From Phycisphaerae bacterium (GTDB lineage Bacteria; Planctomycetota; Phycisphaerae; SM23-33), in contig JADHXQ010000021.1 of assembly GCA_016782885.1 (NCBI GenBank), positions 1 to 50,357 on the forward strand: a stretch of 50,357 bases of DNA, read 5' to 3'. This document shows positions 25,454 through 34,215 of this stretch, piece after piece (within the stretch, counting starts at the first letter, position 1; every line of letters begins with the position of its first letter). Below the pieces are notes generated by a model that saw only the letters and a list, made by a program, of their open reading frames with translations, was not told where the DNA came from and searched no databases. A program made the translations under genes and the position numbers.

Positions 25454-25720
25454 TTAGTGTTCGAATGAGATGGACTTCACCTCCACACCTTCCACTTGCC
25501 GGAGATCATTCTCGAATTGCGCGATACGGTCGGCCGGCGGGATCACGTCCAGCAGGAGCAGCCCGCTGGCGCCGCCGGCGTCGACTTCGTGAAGACCGAG
25601 ACGAGTCTTGATGATATCGCCGTACTTCGTCAGCACCACCTGGATCTCGACGGCCTCCTTGAGGCGGTCTGTGATGTGGACGGCTACTATCGTGTGGGTT
25701 TCTTTCTCCGCCATGGTCAT
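25454..25720 (-). CDS. TM1266-like ferredoxin-fold small regulator
   Basis: 88 residues (possibly 86 from the second Met). The pattern HTIVAVHITDRLKEAVEIQVVLTKYGDIIKTRLGLHE, then GLLLLDVIPP and the end QVEGVEVKSISFEH, follows the small beta-alpha-beta proteins annotated as TM1266-family iron-only hydrogenase system putative regulators, related to the ACT/NikR C-terminal fold. In other genomes they sit beside FeFe-hydrogenase genes; no hydrogenase is in this window, so that role is uncertain. It is cytoplasmic and convergent with the PepSY-like gene. No metal-binding His cluster like that of NikR is visible. Confidence 0.6.
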   Translation of the reverse strand: MTMAEKETHTIVAVHITDRLKEAVEIQVVLTKYGDIIKTRLGLHEVDAGGASGLLLLDVIPPADRIAQFENDLRQVEGVEVKSISFEH

Positions 25721-25948
25721 ATCCTTCTTTCGTGGTAATTGTCCTTACCGCAGGCAACGTGCGGAATCTTCGCGTAAACGCCGTCACCGGCGCCTGCAGG
25801 CGACTGTAGCATCAGCAATCGCATATTTCCAATGCTCATTTGTAAATCGGCGGCCTGATTCGGCGTCACGCTTGTTTTTCGCCAGGTGATTACCCTACTA
25901 TATTGTATAGGTAATGGCAGTCGAGTGACTGCGAAAGGATATGCCGCA

Positions 25949-26461
25949 ATGAGACACATTTGTGCCTGGTGCCAGACGGACCTTGGGAAAATTGAGTCGG
26001 GAGCCAATTCCGAAAATACCATTACGCACGGAATCTGCCCTTCCTGTGCCACACGCCTCTGTTCGGAACGAGGGGAGCCTCTCATGGAGTTTCTCGATCG
26101 CCTGGGCGTTCCGGTGCTTCTGGTGGAATCTGAACCGAGAGTGCTGACGGGCAACAAACCTGCCCGTGACCTGCTCGGAAAGGGGCTTGGCGACATCGAA
26201 GGGCGCAGAGGCGGGGAAGTGATCGAATGCGTCCACTCATACAGCCCCGGCGGATGCGGGCAGGACATGCACTGCAAGTCATGTACGATCAGGAACACCG
26301 TGCTCGAAACATTCAAAACGGGCAACAGTTTCACGCATGTACAGGCATTCCCGGACATCCAGTTCGGGCAGGACGTCAAGACGATGTCAGTGGAGATATC
26401 CACCGAGAAAGTCGCCGATGTCGTCCTGCTGCGTATCGACGACTTCGGGGATCCGGATTGA
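25949..26461 (+). CDS. Zinc-ribbon and PAS-like domain protein
   Basis: 170 residues from the ATG preceded by AAAGGA. The N-terminus is a Cys4 zinc ribbon: CAWC at residues 5-8 and CPSC about 30 residues on (THGICPSCATRLC). The middle resembles a PAS-type sensor domain (VPVLLVESEPRVLTGNKPARDLLG) and contains a second Cys-rich stretch (CVHSYSPGGCGQDMHCKSC), a candidate metal or Fe-S/redox site. There is no output domain, so it may signal by protein contact. It is adjacent to the malic enzyme gene but probably a separate unit, with about 175 bp between them. Confidence 0.7.
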   Translation: MRHICAWCQTDLGKIESGANSENTITHGICPSCATRLCSERGEPLMEFLDRLGVPVLLVESEPRVLTGNKPARDLLGKGLGDIEGRRGGEVIECVHSYSPGGCGQDMHCKSCTIRNTVLETFKTGNSFTHVQAFPDIQFGQDVKTMSVEISTEKVADVVLLRIDDFGDPD

Positions 26462-26572
26462 CGGTCTCTTCGGGCTCAACGATTACCTGCTCAAGGTTCC
26501 AGCAAGAGAGACTTAAATACGATCACCCTCGCCTATTGACACCCCGTTATGGTTTTCGTTTCGGACTTCCCG

Positions 26573-26578
26573 TATAAT
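26573..26578 (+). promoter_or_regulatory. -10 box upstream of the malic enzyme gene
   Basis: A consensus TATAAT lies 57 bp before the start. The consensus TTGACA found at 26535-26540 is 32 bp away, too far to pair with it; a weak -35 near 26550 may serve. Confidence 0.4.
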
Positions 26579-26635
26579 GCCCCGCCACGCCCGGTGCAGG
26601 AACCGGGGAGAATCGCCAATAGAAAGGGCATCGAG

Positions 26636-28036
26636 ATGTTGTCTCAACAAGCTATGCAGGACAGGTTCCAACGTAACATCGTCTTCGGCGTGCGGGTCTC
26701 GCTGTCCGACGGCGAAGACGCAATGGCGGCAATACTGGGCGCTATCAATTCCGCTGACGCCAGGTGCGGACTGATCACACTGGCTGAAGAACGCCACGGC
26801 TCGGTGGTCCACGATCTCCAGATATTCACCACCGGCGACGAGCAGATGGCCCGCGTGCGAAAAGCTATCGAAGGTCTCGAGGGCGTCGAACTCATCCAGG
26901 TAGTCGACCTGGCGATGGAACTTCACCGCGGCGGATCGACTCATGTGAAGTCCCGCGTGCCGATCGAATCGAACACGAGCCTGCGAATCGTCTACACGCC
27001 CGGTGTCGCGCGGGTCTGCCGCGCCATCGAAGCGGAGCCCGAACTGGCCTGGGAGTTCACCGGAATCGGCAACAAGATCGCCATCGTCACCAACGGGACC
27101 GCCATCCTGGGCCTGGGCGATATCGGATGCCTGGCGGGCCTGCCCGTAATGGAAGGCAAAGCCGCCATCTTCGCAGAGTTCGCGGGCATATCGGCTGAGC
27201 CCGTCCTGATAGACACCCACGACCCCGACGAGTTCGTACACGTCATGGAGAAAATCGCCTGCGGTTACGGCGCGATCCAGGTTGAAGACGTAAAGGCCCC
27301 CGAGTGCTTCAAAATCACGCGCCAGCTCGACCAGCGCCTGAAGATTCCGGTCCTCCACGACGACCAGCACGGGACAGCGTCCATCGTCCTGGCCGGCCTG
27401 GTCAGCGCGCTCAAGAAGACGGGCAAGAAGATGGAAGATATGACCACGGTAATCAGCGGCGCCGGAGCGGCGGGCACCGCCATCGCCGACGTCCTGACGG
27501 CCGCGGGCATTCCAGACGTGGTGCTCGTCGACTCGGTGGGCATCATCCATCGCGGGCGGACCGAGCGAATGAACGAAGAAAAAGAGGCCCTCGCCGAGCG
27601 AACCAACGAGGAAAACATTTCCGGATCGCTGGCAGATGCGATGAAGGGGCGCCAGCTTTTCATCGGCGTCAGCCAACCCGATATCGTCACCGGCGACATG
27701 GTCCGATCGATGGCCGCCGACCCCATTTTGTTCCCGCTGGCAAACCCCGTCTCAGAGATCTCGAAGGACGAGGCTCTCGACGCCGGCGCCGCAATCTACG
27801 CCGACGGGCGAATGATGAACAACGCCATCGCATACCCGGGCCTCTTCCGCGGCGCCATGGAAGCACGCGCCGAAAAGTTCACCATGGAGATGCTGATGGC
27901 CGCAGCCGAAGCGCTCGCCGACATGGTCCCCGAAAACGAACTCCTGCCCGAAATGATGGACCGCAACACGCACCTCGGCGTGGCCGCGGCGGTCAAGAAA
28001 GCAGCGGACATCCCAAACGCCCGACCGGTCCAGTAA
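26636..28036 (+). CDS. ACT-domain NAD(P)-dependent malic enzyme
   Basis: 466 residues, cytoplasmic. The N-terminus (about 10-90) is an ACT-like ligand-binding domain ([24 protein letters not shown]). The malic enzyme domain follows: [56 protein letters not shown] with the catalytic Lys, [10 protein letters not shown] and HDDQHGTA with metal-binding acids, then the Rossmann motif [13 protein letters not shown]. It decarboxylates malate to pyruvate. The ACT domain suggests allosteric control by an amino acid or other metabolite. The final part has PLANPVSEI and an alanine-rich C-terminus. The start is the ATG after GAAAGGGCATCGAG; an upstream in-frame Met at 26549 lacks a ribosome-binding site. 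Confidence 0.93.
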   Translation: MLSQQAMQDRFQRNIVFGVRVSLSDGEDAMAAILGAINSADARCGLITLAEERHGSVVHDLQIFTTGDEQMARVRKAIEGLEGVELIQVVDLAMELHRGGSTHVKSRVPIESNTSLRIVYTPGVARVCRAIEAEPELAWEFTGIGNKIAIVTNGTAILGLGDIGCLAGLPVMEGKAAIFAEFAGISAEPVLIDTHDPDEFVHVMEKIACGYGAIQVEDVKAPECFKITRQLDQRLKIPVLHDDQHGTASIVLAGLVSALKKTGKKMEDMTTVISGAGAAGTAIADVLTAAGIPDVVLVDSVGIIHRGRTERMNEEKEALAERTNEENISGSLADAMKGRQLFIGVSQPDIVTGDMVRSMAADPILFPLANPVSEISKDEALDAGAAIYADGRMMNNAIAYPGLFRGAMEARAEKFTMEMLMAAAEALADMVPENELLPEMMDRNTHLGVAAAVKKAADIPNARPVQ

Positions 28037-28061
28037 GCGTATTCCACTTAAGGAGCAGGTT

Positions 28062-28649
28062 ATGGACAGGCGTCAGTTTCTCCAGGCCGCCTCGGCGACG
28101 TTGGCGGCCGCGACGATAGCTTCATCTTCGTCGCTGGAAGCAGCAGAAAAATCACCCAAGGCAACACAAAAGGAAAAACCCATGAACATCGTAGTAGCAG
28201 CAGACCCGTTCGCCCTCGACCTCAAGGATTCAGTAATCAAGCACCTGACCGAGACCGGACACAAGGTCACAGACGTCGGAGCGACCAAGGACAAGGAAAT
28301 CGCCTATTACGACGGGGCGGCCGCGGCGTGTAAAGTTATCCAGGCCGGTAAGGCCGATCGCGGCGTGCTGTTCTGCGGTACGGGAATGGGCATGTCGATC
28401 GTCGCCAACAAGTTCAAGGGCGTCACCGCCAGTTGCGTCGAGTCGGTCTACGCGGCGCAGATGTCGCGGGCGATCAACGACTCGAACGTCCTGACGATGG
28501 GCGCCATGTTCATCGCAAGCTGGAAAGCCAACGCGATGGTCGACGCCTGGATGAACACCAAACACACCGAAGGCCTCGAAGGCTTCGCCGACTTCCTCAA
28601 ACAGGCGGTAAAGAAGGTAGACGCAATAGACCAGGCCAACCTGAAGTAA
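28062..28649 (+). CDS. RpiB/LacAB-family sugar-phosphate isomerase with Tat leader
   Basis: 195 residues. The N-terminal 35-40 residues form a twin-arginine signal (MDRRQFLQAASATLAAATIASS). The rest is an RpiB-type fold: VAADPFALDLKD, a conserved Cys/Gly motif FCGTGMGMSIVANK, ASCVESVYAAQMSRAINDSNVLTMGA and a C-terminal helix. RpiB enzymes interconvert ribose- and ribulose-5-phosphate (or allose/galactose phosphates) in the cytoplasm, so a Tat leader is odd. An internal ATG at 28182 (MNIVVAADPF) is the usual RpiB start and has AAAGGAAAA in front of it, so two protein forms are possible. AAGGAG precedes the first ATG. It lies 25 bp after the malic enzyme gene and may be in its operon. Confidence 0.85.
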   Translation: MDRRQFLQAASATLAAATIASSSSLEAAEKSPKATQKEKPMNIVVAADPFALDLKDSVIKHLTETGHKVTDVGATKDKEIAYYDGAAAACKVIQAGKADRGVLFCGTGMGMSIVANKFKGVTASCVESVYAAQMSRAINDSNVLTMGAMFIASWKANAMVDAWMNTKHTEGLEGFADFLKQAVKKVDAIDQANLK

Positions 28650-28714
28650 CCCGTGCCAAGATGGTCTACTTCTCGAAGGACAGCCCTGCTTTGAGGAAGC
28701 GCCATGGATAAACC

Positions 28715-29422
28715 GTGAGCCACATAGAGCACATCATTGAACCGGCGAAGTTGCTGCTGTCGTGGCAACCCCGCACCGGACCGGATCGGGGACGCCATAT
28801 CGTGGCGGAACTGCGTCGCGACGGTGATGATGCTGACCTGGTGTACCTGCGCAAGAGTGACGACTACGCCGCCGCCAAGGTAAAGGGCTTTACCGGCGAG
28901 TATCCCGGGTTCTCAGCGGGCAAGGATCACCCGGGCGTGCTTGCGGCTTTCATGAGGCGCCTTCCCCCACGGAGCCGATCTGATTTCGACAAGTTCATGG
29001 AGGCGATACGCATCCCACCCGGGACGGAAGTCTCTGATTTTGCGCTCCTGGGCTACGCCGGCGCCAGGCTGCCGGGCGACGATTTCTATATCATTCACCC
29101 CTTCGATGAGGCCCAACCGCCATTTGAGTTCCTGCTCCTGATGGCGGGATACAGGCATTATCGCGGCAGTGTCCCGTACGAAGAGCTTAAGAGCGGGATG
29201 CCTGCACGATTCGAACTCGAACTGGACAACCGGTTTGATCCGGAGGCAGTGAGGATCGTAATCCCGGAAGTTTCACCCGAAACCGCCGGGTATGTCTGCC
29301 GGGGATTGGCGCCTCAATTCCGTAAATGGCTGATAGCCGGACTGCAGGTTCGCGGGGCAATTGAGCGAATGAACGGAATCAGCGATCATCCGCAGGTTTA
29401 CCTGTTTATCACGGTTCGCTAA
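28715..29422 (+). CDS. HIRAN-domain protein
   Basis: 235 residues with a GTG start; the nearest ATG (28703) opens a four-codon frame that stops at the GTG. The N-terminal half (IEPAKLLLSWQP, VAELRRDGD, RRLPPRSRSDFDKFMEAI) resembles a small HipA-N-like domain, and the C-terminal half matches HIRAN: AGYRHYRGSVPYEELKSGMPARFELELDNRFDPEAVRIVI and AGYVCRGLA. HIRAN domains bind DNA ends or single-stranded DNA in remodelling and repair proteins; the free-standing form may act in DNA repair or in toxin-like regulation. No nuclease or kinase motif is seen. It is not clearly linked to its neighbours. Confidence 0.65.
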   Translation: MSHIEHIIEPAKLLLSWQPRTGPDRGRHIVAELRRDGDDADLVYLRKSDDYAAAKVKGFTGEYPGFSAGKDHPGVLAAFMRRLPPRSRSDFDKFMEAIRIPPGTEVSDFALLGYAGARLPGDDFYIIHPFDEAQPPFEFLLLMAGYRHYRGSVPYEELKSGMPARFELELDNRFDPEAVRIVIPEVSPETAGYVCRGLAPQFRKWLIAGLQVRGAIERMNGISDHPQVYLFITVR

Positions 29423-29453
29423 CCTCAAGGCGCCGTGGAGTAACGCCTCGCAA

Positions 29454-29483
29454 TTGACGCAGCCCCGGGCATCGGCTTAGAAT
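29454..29483 (+). promoter_or_regulatory. Sigma-70-type promoter of the symporter operon
   Basis: TTGACG (29454-29459) and TAGAAT (29478-29483) with an 18-bp spacer, about 50 bp before the ATG of the small membrane protein. Confidence 0.6.
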
Positions 29484-29534
29484 GCCGCCTCGCACTATCG
29501 GCCGGATGCGGCCTGGAATACAAGGAGTCGTCGT

Positions 29535-29822
29535 ATGAATCGCAAGAAAAGCGTATGGGGGAAACGGGCGTTTATCGCCGGTTTCATTATCCTCACCAGC
29601 CTCTGCTGGTGCCCGTGGGCATACGGACACATCACCGGGCGGACGCTTGCGATTCCGACCTGGGCGGTTGGGGCGTATATATGTGCGGCCGCTTTGTTCG
29701 TTCTGGAGTGGGTGTTCCTTTTCATCAGCGGATTGGCGATCAGCGACGAAGAATTGCCCGGAGTGCTCCGCGATCTCGAAGCAGTCGGCCGTGACGAAGC
29801 AACCGGCGGGGAGGGCGAGTAA
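29535..29822 (+). CDS. Small two-helix membrane protein, probable symporter subunit
   Basis: 95 residues with AAGGAG ahead of the ATG. It has two predicted membrane helices (about 11-31 and 43-66) separated by a short Pro/Gly loop, then an acidic tail (ISDEELPGVLRDLEAV). Its stop overlaps the start of a sodium:solute symporter gene by one base (TAATG), so the two are translationally coupled. The arrangement recalls YhdT-PanF and similar small partners of SSS-family transporters; whether it is a real subunit is inference. No other motif is seen. Confidence 0.7.
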   Translation: MNRKKSVWGKRAFIAGFIILTSLCWCPWAYGHITGRTLAIPTWAVGAYICAAALFVLEWVFLFISGLAISDEELPGVLRDLEAVGRDEATGGEGE

Positions 29823-31336
29823 TGTTTAACCAGAAGATCGCCATCCTCACCGGCATCTGCCTCGGCTCGGTCCTGATCAGTTACGCAGCCTACCGTCGCG
29901 GCAAGGGCAAGAGCGCCGACGATTACTTCGTAGCCGGTTCGTCTCTGGGGTATTTCGTCCTGATCTTCAGCCTGCTGGCATCGTTCCTGAGTGCATTTGC
30001 GATGCTCGGCATGTCGAGTATGGGATACCGTATGGGATTCGGTTCGCTGTTCGTCCTTACGGTGAACCTCGTGCCGCTGGGCTTCCTGTGGTACTTCATG
30101 CACCGCAAAACGTTCCTTATCGGCCGGACCAGGAAGTGGATGTCGATGGGCGCCCCGTTCGGCGAGCGCTACGGAACCACGATGCGAACGATCATTCCGG
30201 TGATCGTGCTGGTCGCCTCGATCCCGTACCTCGTCGCGCAGGTGCGAGGTATCGGGATCATGATCAACACGATGAGCGACTTCGAGATCCCGTACGAAGC
30301 GGGGCTGTTCTTCGCGCCGGCGTTCATCGCACTTTACCTGATACTCGGCGGAATGAAAGGCGCCGCGTGGGTGAACACCGTCCAGGGCGTGTTCTTCACC
30401 GTGATGGTCTTCATACTGTTCTTCGCGGTGATGAACAAGCACGGCGGATTCGCTGCCACCATGGACGAGGTCGCCCTGAGACATCCGGACCTGTTCGCAC
30501 TCGGAGCCAAGGGCGGGAAACTATGGAGCTATCCGATGATATTCGGATTCTCCGCGGCGATGTGCCTGGGGTCGGTCTGCTTTCCCCAACCGTACATGCA
30601 CGCCTATTCGAGCAGTTCGGCCAAGGGCTTCAAGGTAATGATTTTCGTATTCGGAGCCATCTGCGTGGTCGTTATCTCCATGACCACCATGATCGGAATC
30701 GCCGGAAGACTGTTCGAACCTGACCTGACCAAACTCACCGCCGATGAGATATACAGCCGCACCGCCGACGCCACCCTTCCGCCATGGGGCGCCGCACTGG
30801 CGGTTGCCGGAGCCTTCACCGCCGCGACAACAACAGTTATCGGAGTTGTGTTTGGAAACGCATCCAACATCGCCAACGATCTGTACAAACTCGTCAAGCC
30901 CCAGGCCACCGCAAAGCAACTTGTAATGCTGGGACGAATCTGCATCGGCGCAATCATGGCCGTTTGCATCGCACTGGCGTGGAACCCGAATATCCCTATC
31001 GCGGAATTGGCGATCATCGCGTTCGGAATAATGGCGGTAACGGTTTTCCCGCTCTGGGGCGCGTACTACTGGAAACGGGCCACCCGCTTCGGAGCCATCG
31101 CCGGTACACTTGCAGGGGTGGGCATGAACCTGACGTTCATCGTCTTGGGCGTCGTCAGCGGAACCGGCGTAAAGAGCATGTTGCTTACGCCACAGGATTT
31201 CCTGCTGAACCTCAACGGATTCCTCGTCTCGTTCATCGTCGCCGGCGTGGTGTTCTTCGGCGTTTCGCTGATCACCCCCCTGGGCGAGACCGAGAAAAAG
31301 AGCCTCGAACTGTTCTTCCACCCGTCGCTCGATTGA
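29822..31336 (+). CDS. Sodium:solute symporter (SSS family)
   Basis: 504 residues, inner membrane, about 13 hydrophobic helices. It starts with the family's N-terminal helix and then DDYFVAGSSLGYFVLIFSLLASFLSAFAMLG, the usual helix-1/2 signature. AWVNTVQGVFFTVMVFI corresponds to the helix 5-6 motif (TD.xQ), and the sodium-site region around helix 8 (AAATTTVIG) has consecutive Thr. It takes up a small solute with sodium: a sugar, carboxylate or amino acid; the nearby carbohydrate genes suggest sugar or sugar acid. The start codon overlaps the stop of the preceding small membrane protein. Confidence 0.9.
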   Translation: MFNQKIAILTGICLGSVLISYAAYRRGKGKSADDYFVAGSSLGYFVLIFSLLASFLSAFAMLGMSSMGYRMGFGSLFVLTVNLVPLGFLWYFMHRKTFLIGRTRKWMSMGAPFGERYGTTMRTIIPVIVLVASIPYLVAQVRGIGIMINTMSDFEIPYEAGLFFAPAFIALYLILGGMKGAAWVNTVQGVFFTVMVFILFFAVMNKHGGFAATMDEVALRHPDLFALGAKGGKLWSYPMIFGFSAAMCLGSVCFPQPYMHAYSSSSAKGFKVMIFVFGAICVVVISMTTMIGIAGRLFEPDLTKLTADEIYSRTADATLPPWGAALAVAGAFTAATTTVIGVVFGNASNIANDLYKLVKPQATAKQLVMLGRICIGAIMAVCIALAWNPNIPIAELAIIAFGIMAVTVFPLWGAYYWKRATRFGAIAGTLAGVGMNLTFIVLGVVSGTGVKSMLLTPQDFLLNLNGFLVSFIVAGVVFFGVSLITPLGETEKKSLELFFHPSLD

Positions 31337-31371
31337 CCCCCCCTACCGCAAAGGCTGGACCCTGTGAGACT

Positions 31372-32427
31372 CTAACCGTGCCAGGCGCGGCGGCGGGTGG
31401 GTTTTTGTTTTTTCTTGCCTTTAAAGAGGTCGACTACGAGGTTCACGTCCTCGACTACCTGGAAATCGTACATGCCCACGCAGATGAAATCCGCACCGCT
31501 CTCGAAAGCGTATTTGAAGGCGGTTTTGGGGCGGAGTGCCCCGGCGGCAAGCACCTTGAACGCGATCCATGGCTCGGGGCGCTTTTCCATGTATTCGATG
31601 GTCTCTTTGGGCTTCTCGCACCAGATGTTATCGTGCTGCTGCTTGGGCCTGGCGGACCAGTAGCTGTGCTGGTGCAGCGTCTTCATCCAGTAGTCCGGTA
31701 TGAGGCCCTTGTCAACGCAAGCCTCGATCGTCGCGAGCTTGTGGCCTCCGATACCCGCGGGCTGACCGCTCTTGCGGATCAGTTCGAGAGCCTTGGAGAT
31801 ACGGTCGAACTGTCCGCTTTTGACCATGTTGTCGGCGATCCCGCCCTGGATGTAGCACGAGGAGGCGCCGGCGTCGATTGACTTTTTGATCTGCGTCAAC
31901 AGTTCACCGCTGGCGCAGTCGGAAATGAACTGCATCTTCTTGCCGCCCCCGTTCTTCCAGTAGTCTTTCATTATGTCGAACATGACGGGGTTGATGATAA
32001 TCGCATTGACCCCGCACGCCTCGCCCAGGCGGAGCGTTTCAAATATCTTGATCCGCGTATGGTAGGCCTTGACCAGCTTCGAGACGTATATCAGGTCGCG
32101 GGCGTGGGCCCATCCGCCGATGAGATTGCCGCCCATGATTATCCGGCTTAGCAGCACGTCGCCTATGATCCCGTTGGGAGACTTGCCCTTCCGCTCCTTG
32201 AGGGTCGTCCAGTTGAACTTCTTGCTGGCTGAGCTGACGGTGTCGACCTTTGCCTTCTTGTCAGCGGCGAGTTTCGCGTTGAGCTGCTTTTCCTCAGCGC
32301 TGGCGGCGACCGCCAGGCCCGCGAGCGGTGCGCCGGCGGCGAGAGAGGCGAGAAACTTGCGCCTGCCCGACAGATTATCGCCCTGGGACGGTTTTCGCGG
32401 ATTCGGATCGGAAATTTCTCGAGACAT
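31372..32427 (-). CDS. Tat-exported conserved planctomycete protein, TIM-barrel-like
   Basis: 351 residues. AAGGAG precedes the ATG; the leader has a twin-arginine GRRKFLASLAAGAPL after 20 residues. The mature part resembles a conserved planctomycete family with strands like SRIIMGGNLIGGWAHARDLIYVS, FETLRLGEACGVNAIIINP, SCYIQGGIADNM, GQPAGIGGHKLATIEACVDKGL, YWMKTLHQHSYW, and AFKVLAAGALRPKTAFKYAFESGADFICVGMYDFQ. The repeated strand-helix pattern and Gly ends suggest a TIM barrel related to aldo/keto reductase or radical-free aldolase folds. The substrate is unknown. It is divergent from the sialate O-acetylesterase gene. Confidence 0.75.
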   Translation of the reverse strand: MSREISDPNPRKPSQGDNLSGRRKFLASLAAGAPLAGLAVAASAEEKQLNAKLAADKKAKVDTVSSASKKFNWTTLKERKGKSPNGIIGDVLLSRIIMGGNLIGGWAHARDLIYVSKLVKAYHTRIKIFETLRLGEACGVNAIIINPVMFDIMKDYWKNGGGKKMQFISDCASGELLTQIKKSIDAGASSCYIQGGIADNMVKSGQFDRISKALELIRKSGQPAGIGGHKLATIEACVDKGLIPDYWMKTLHQHSYWSARPKQQHDNIWCEKPKETIEYMEKRPEPWIAFKVLAAGALRPKTAFKYAFESGADFICVGMYDFQVVEDVNLVVDLFKGKKKQKPTRRRAWHG

Positions 32428-32574
32428 TCAATGCTCCTTGTTGTTTCGACACGGTCATCTTAGCACACCAAAGCGATCAGTCCAACATGCCTCTTGCATG
32501 AAACGCTCGCGAAACGATAGAATCCCGGTTCGTTTTTCACCGACACTACCGGTCTTCATGAAAGGAACTCGCAC

Positions 32575-34053
32575 ATGAAACGCGCTATCAATACCGCAAT
32601 CGCTATTACCGTCTGCGTTCTGATTGTCTGCACCGGCGCCCAGTCCGACGTGAAGGTCCCGACCATCTTCGGCGACAACATGGTCCTGCAGCGCGACGTG
32701 CCGCTGCCCGTATGGGGACAGGCCGCCGCCGGCCAGAAGATCACCGTCAATATCGGAAGCACGGGCGTATCGACCAAGGCGGACGATAAAGGCGACTGGG
32801 CGATCAAGCTGCCGGCTATGAAATGCGAGCCCAGGCAGAGCGGTATTACTATGACCATCAAAGCCCTCCCCCTGCCGCCCGAAGTCATAAAGCAACTCAA
32901 AGCCGAAAAGCTCGCGAAAGCCAAGGACAAGGATAAAGCCAAAGTCGCCGAGCAAATCAAGAACCTCGGGCGAGGCAACACGATCGCCCTGAAGAATATT
33001 CTCGTGGGGGAAGTGTGGCTCGGTTCGGGACAGTCGAACATGGAGTTCCCCGTCACCGGAAGCCTCGGTGGCGCCGAAGCGGTCGCCAAAGCCAATCTGC
33101 CCGACATCCGCCTTTATCACGTACCGAAGACCAAGAACTGGTATCCCAACAAAGACGTCAACGCCTCGTGGAAGGTCTGCTCGCCCGAGACGTCGCCGAA
33201 ATTCTCGGCGGTGCTGTTCTTCTTCGGAAAACGCCTCCACGACGAGCTGAAGGTGCCCATCGGCCTGATCAACGCTTCGTGGGGAGGCACCGCTATCCTG
33301 CCATGGGTCGCGACCAGGAAGGACAGGACACATGTCGGCATCTACTACAACGGGATGATCGCCCCGCTGCACCCGTTCGCCATCCGGGGATTCACATGGT
33401 ACCAGGGCGAAACGAACGTTTTCAAAGCCGACGGAATGAAGTACCGCGACAAGAGCAAAAAGCTTGTCGATAGCTGGCGCGAGAAATGGAATAACGACAA
33501 GCTGCCGTTCTACATGGTGCAGTTGGCGCCCTGGAGTAAATACACAGCGGGGCAACTGCCCAGAATATGGGAGGCACAGGTCGCAAGCCTGAAGATCCCG
33601 CACACGGGCCTGGCCGTAACCACCGACCTGGTCGACGACCTCAATGACATCCACCCGAAAAACAAGATCCCGGTGGGCAATCGCCTGGCGCTGTGGGCCC
33701 TGGTCAAGGATTACGGAGCCAAGGACCTGGTCTGTTCCGGTCCGCTTTACAAGTCGATGAAGATCGAAGGCGATAAGATCCGCGTAAGCTTCGCACACAC
33801 CGGCGGAGGGCTGGCGGCCCGCGATGGAAAGGAACTGACCGAGTTTCAGATCGCCGGCGCCGACGGGAAGTTCGTGCCCGCCAAGGCCGTCATCGACGGC
33901 GAGACGGTTGTGGTATCCGCCGACGGCGTGACCGCACCCAAAAACGTGCGGTTCGGTTGGCGCAACGTGGCGAACCCCAACCTCATCAACAAAGCCAAGC
34001 TCCCGGCATCACCGTTCAAGACCGACAAATGGCAAGGCGCAACGGGCGAGTAG
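32575..34053 (+). CDS. Sialate O-acetylesterase (SASA family)
   Basis: 492 residues with a signal peptide (to about residue 25). The start of the mature part has the family's VPTIFGDNMVLQRDVPLPVWG motif, and the SGNH-type nucleophile is Ser154 in GSGQSNMEFP. Further marks are FFGKRLHDEL, IGLINASWGG and FTWYQGETNV, and the C-terminal part carries NDIHPKNK with a catalytic Asp-x-x-His pair. It removes O-acetyl groups from sialic acid or plant polysaccharides outside the cytoplasm. An unusual Lys/Ala-rich insert (about 105-135) sits before the catalytic motif. It lies between the symporter and GH127 genes, supporting a glycan-degrading role. The natural substrate is not known. Confidence 0.92.
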   Translation: MKRAINTAIAITVCVLIVCTGAQSDVKVPTIFGDNMVLQRDVPLPVWGQAAAGQKITVNIGSTGVSTKADDKGDWAIKLPAMKCEPRQSGITMTIKALPLPPEVIKQLKAEKLAKAKDKDKAKVAEQIKNLGRGNTIALKNILVGEVWLGSGQSNMEFPVTGSLGGAEAVAKANLPDIRLYHVPKTKNWYPNKDVNASWKVCSPETSPKFSAVLFFFGKRLHDELKVPIGLINASWGGTAILPWVATRKDRTHVGIYYNGMIAPLHPFAIRGFTWYQGETNVFKADGMKYRDKSKKLVDSWREKWNNDKLPFYMVQLAPWSKYTAGQLPRIWEAQVASLKIPHTGLAVTTDLVDDLNDIHPKNKIPVGNRLALWALVKDYGAKDLVCSGPLYKSMKIEGDKIRVSFAHTGGGLAARDGKELTEFQIAGADGKFVPAKAVIDGETVVVSADGVTAPKNVRFGWRNVANPNLINKAKLPASPFKTDKWQGATGE

Positions 34054-34062
34054 AGGCACGGC

Positions 34063-34212
34063 AGGTTAGAGGTTAGAGTGAACGGCGAACGACAACGGCG
34101 AATCACGACTGCGTCGTGATGAGGCCGACGTACCGTCGGCCGCTAACCTGCAGATTTCGGATTCCAGGTTCCAGGACAAGGTGTCCAACCTCTCACCTCT
34201 CACCTCTAACCT
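34063..34212. repeat. Inverted GTTAGAG-type 7-mer arrays with hairpin repeat copy 2
   Basis: The left arm GGTTAGAGGTTAGAGTG-like (34063-34080) and the right arm (34189-34212, CCTCTCACCTCTCACCTCTAACC read in parts) are reverse complements. Between them lies the hairpin repeat 34121-34148, an 8-bp stem GGCCGACG/CGTCGGCC around TAC, matching 24926-24953. It lies between convergent genes. Confidence 0.6.
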
Positions 34213-34215
34213 TCT

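Noticed and set aside
30784-31881. 365-codon plus-strand frame spanning the symporter end and the Tat protein
   Set aside because: It bridges two real genes in other frames and has low-complexity Arg/Gly/Arg composition.
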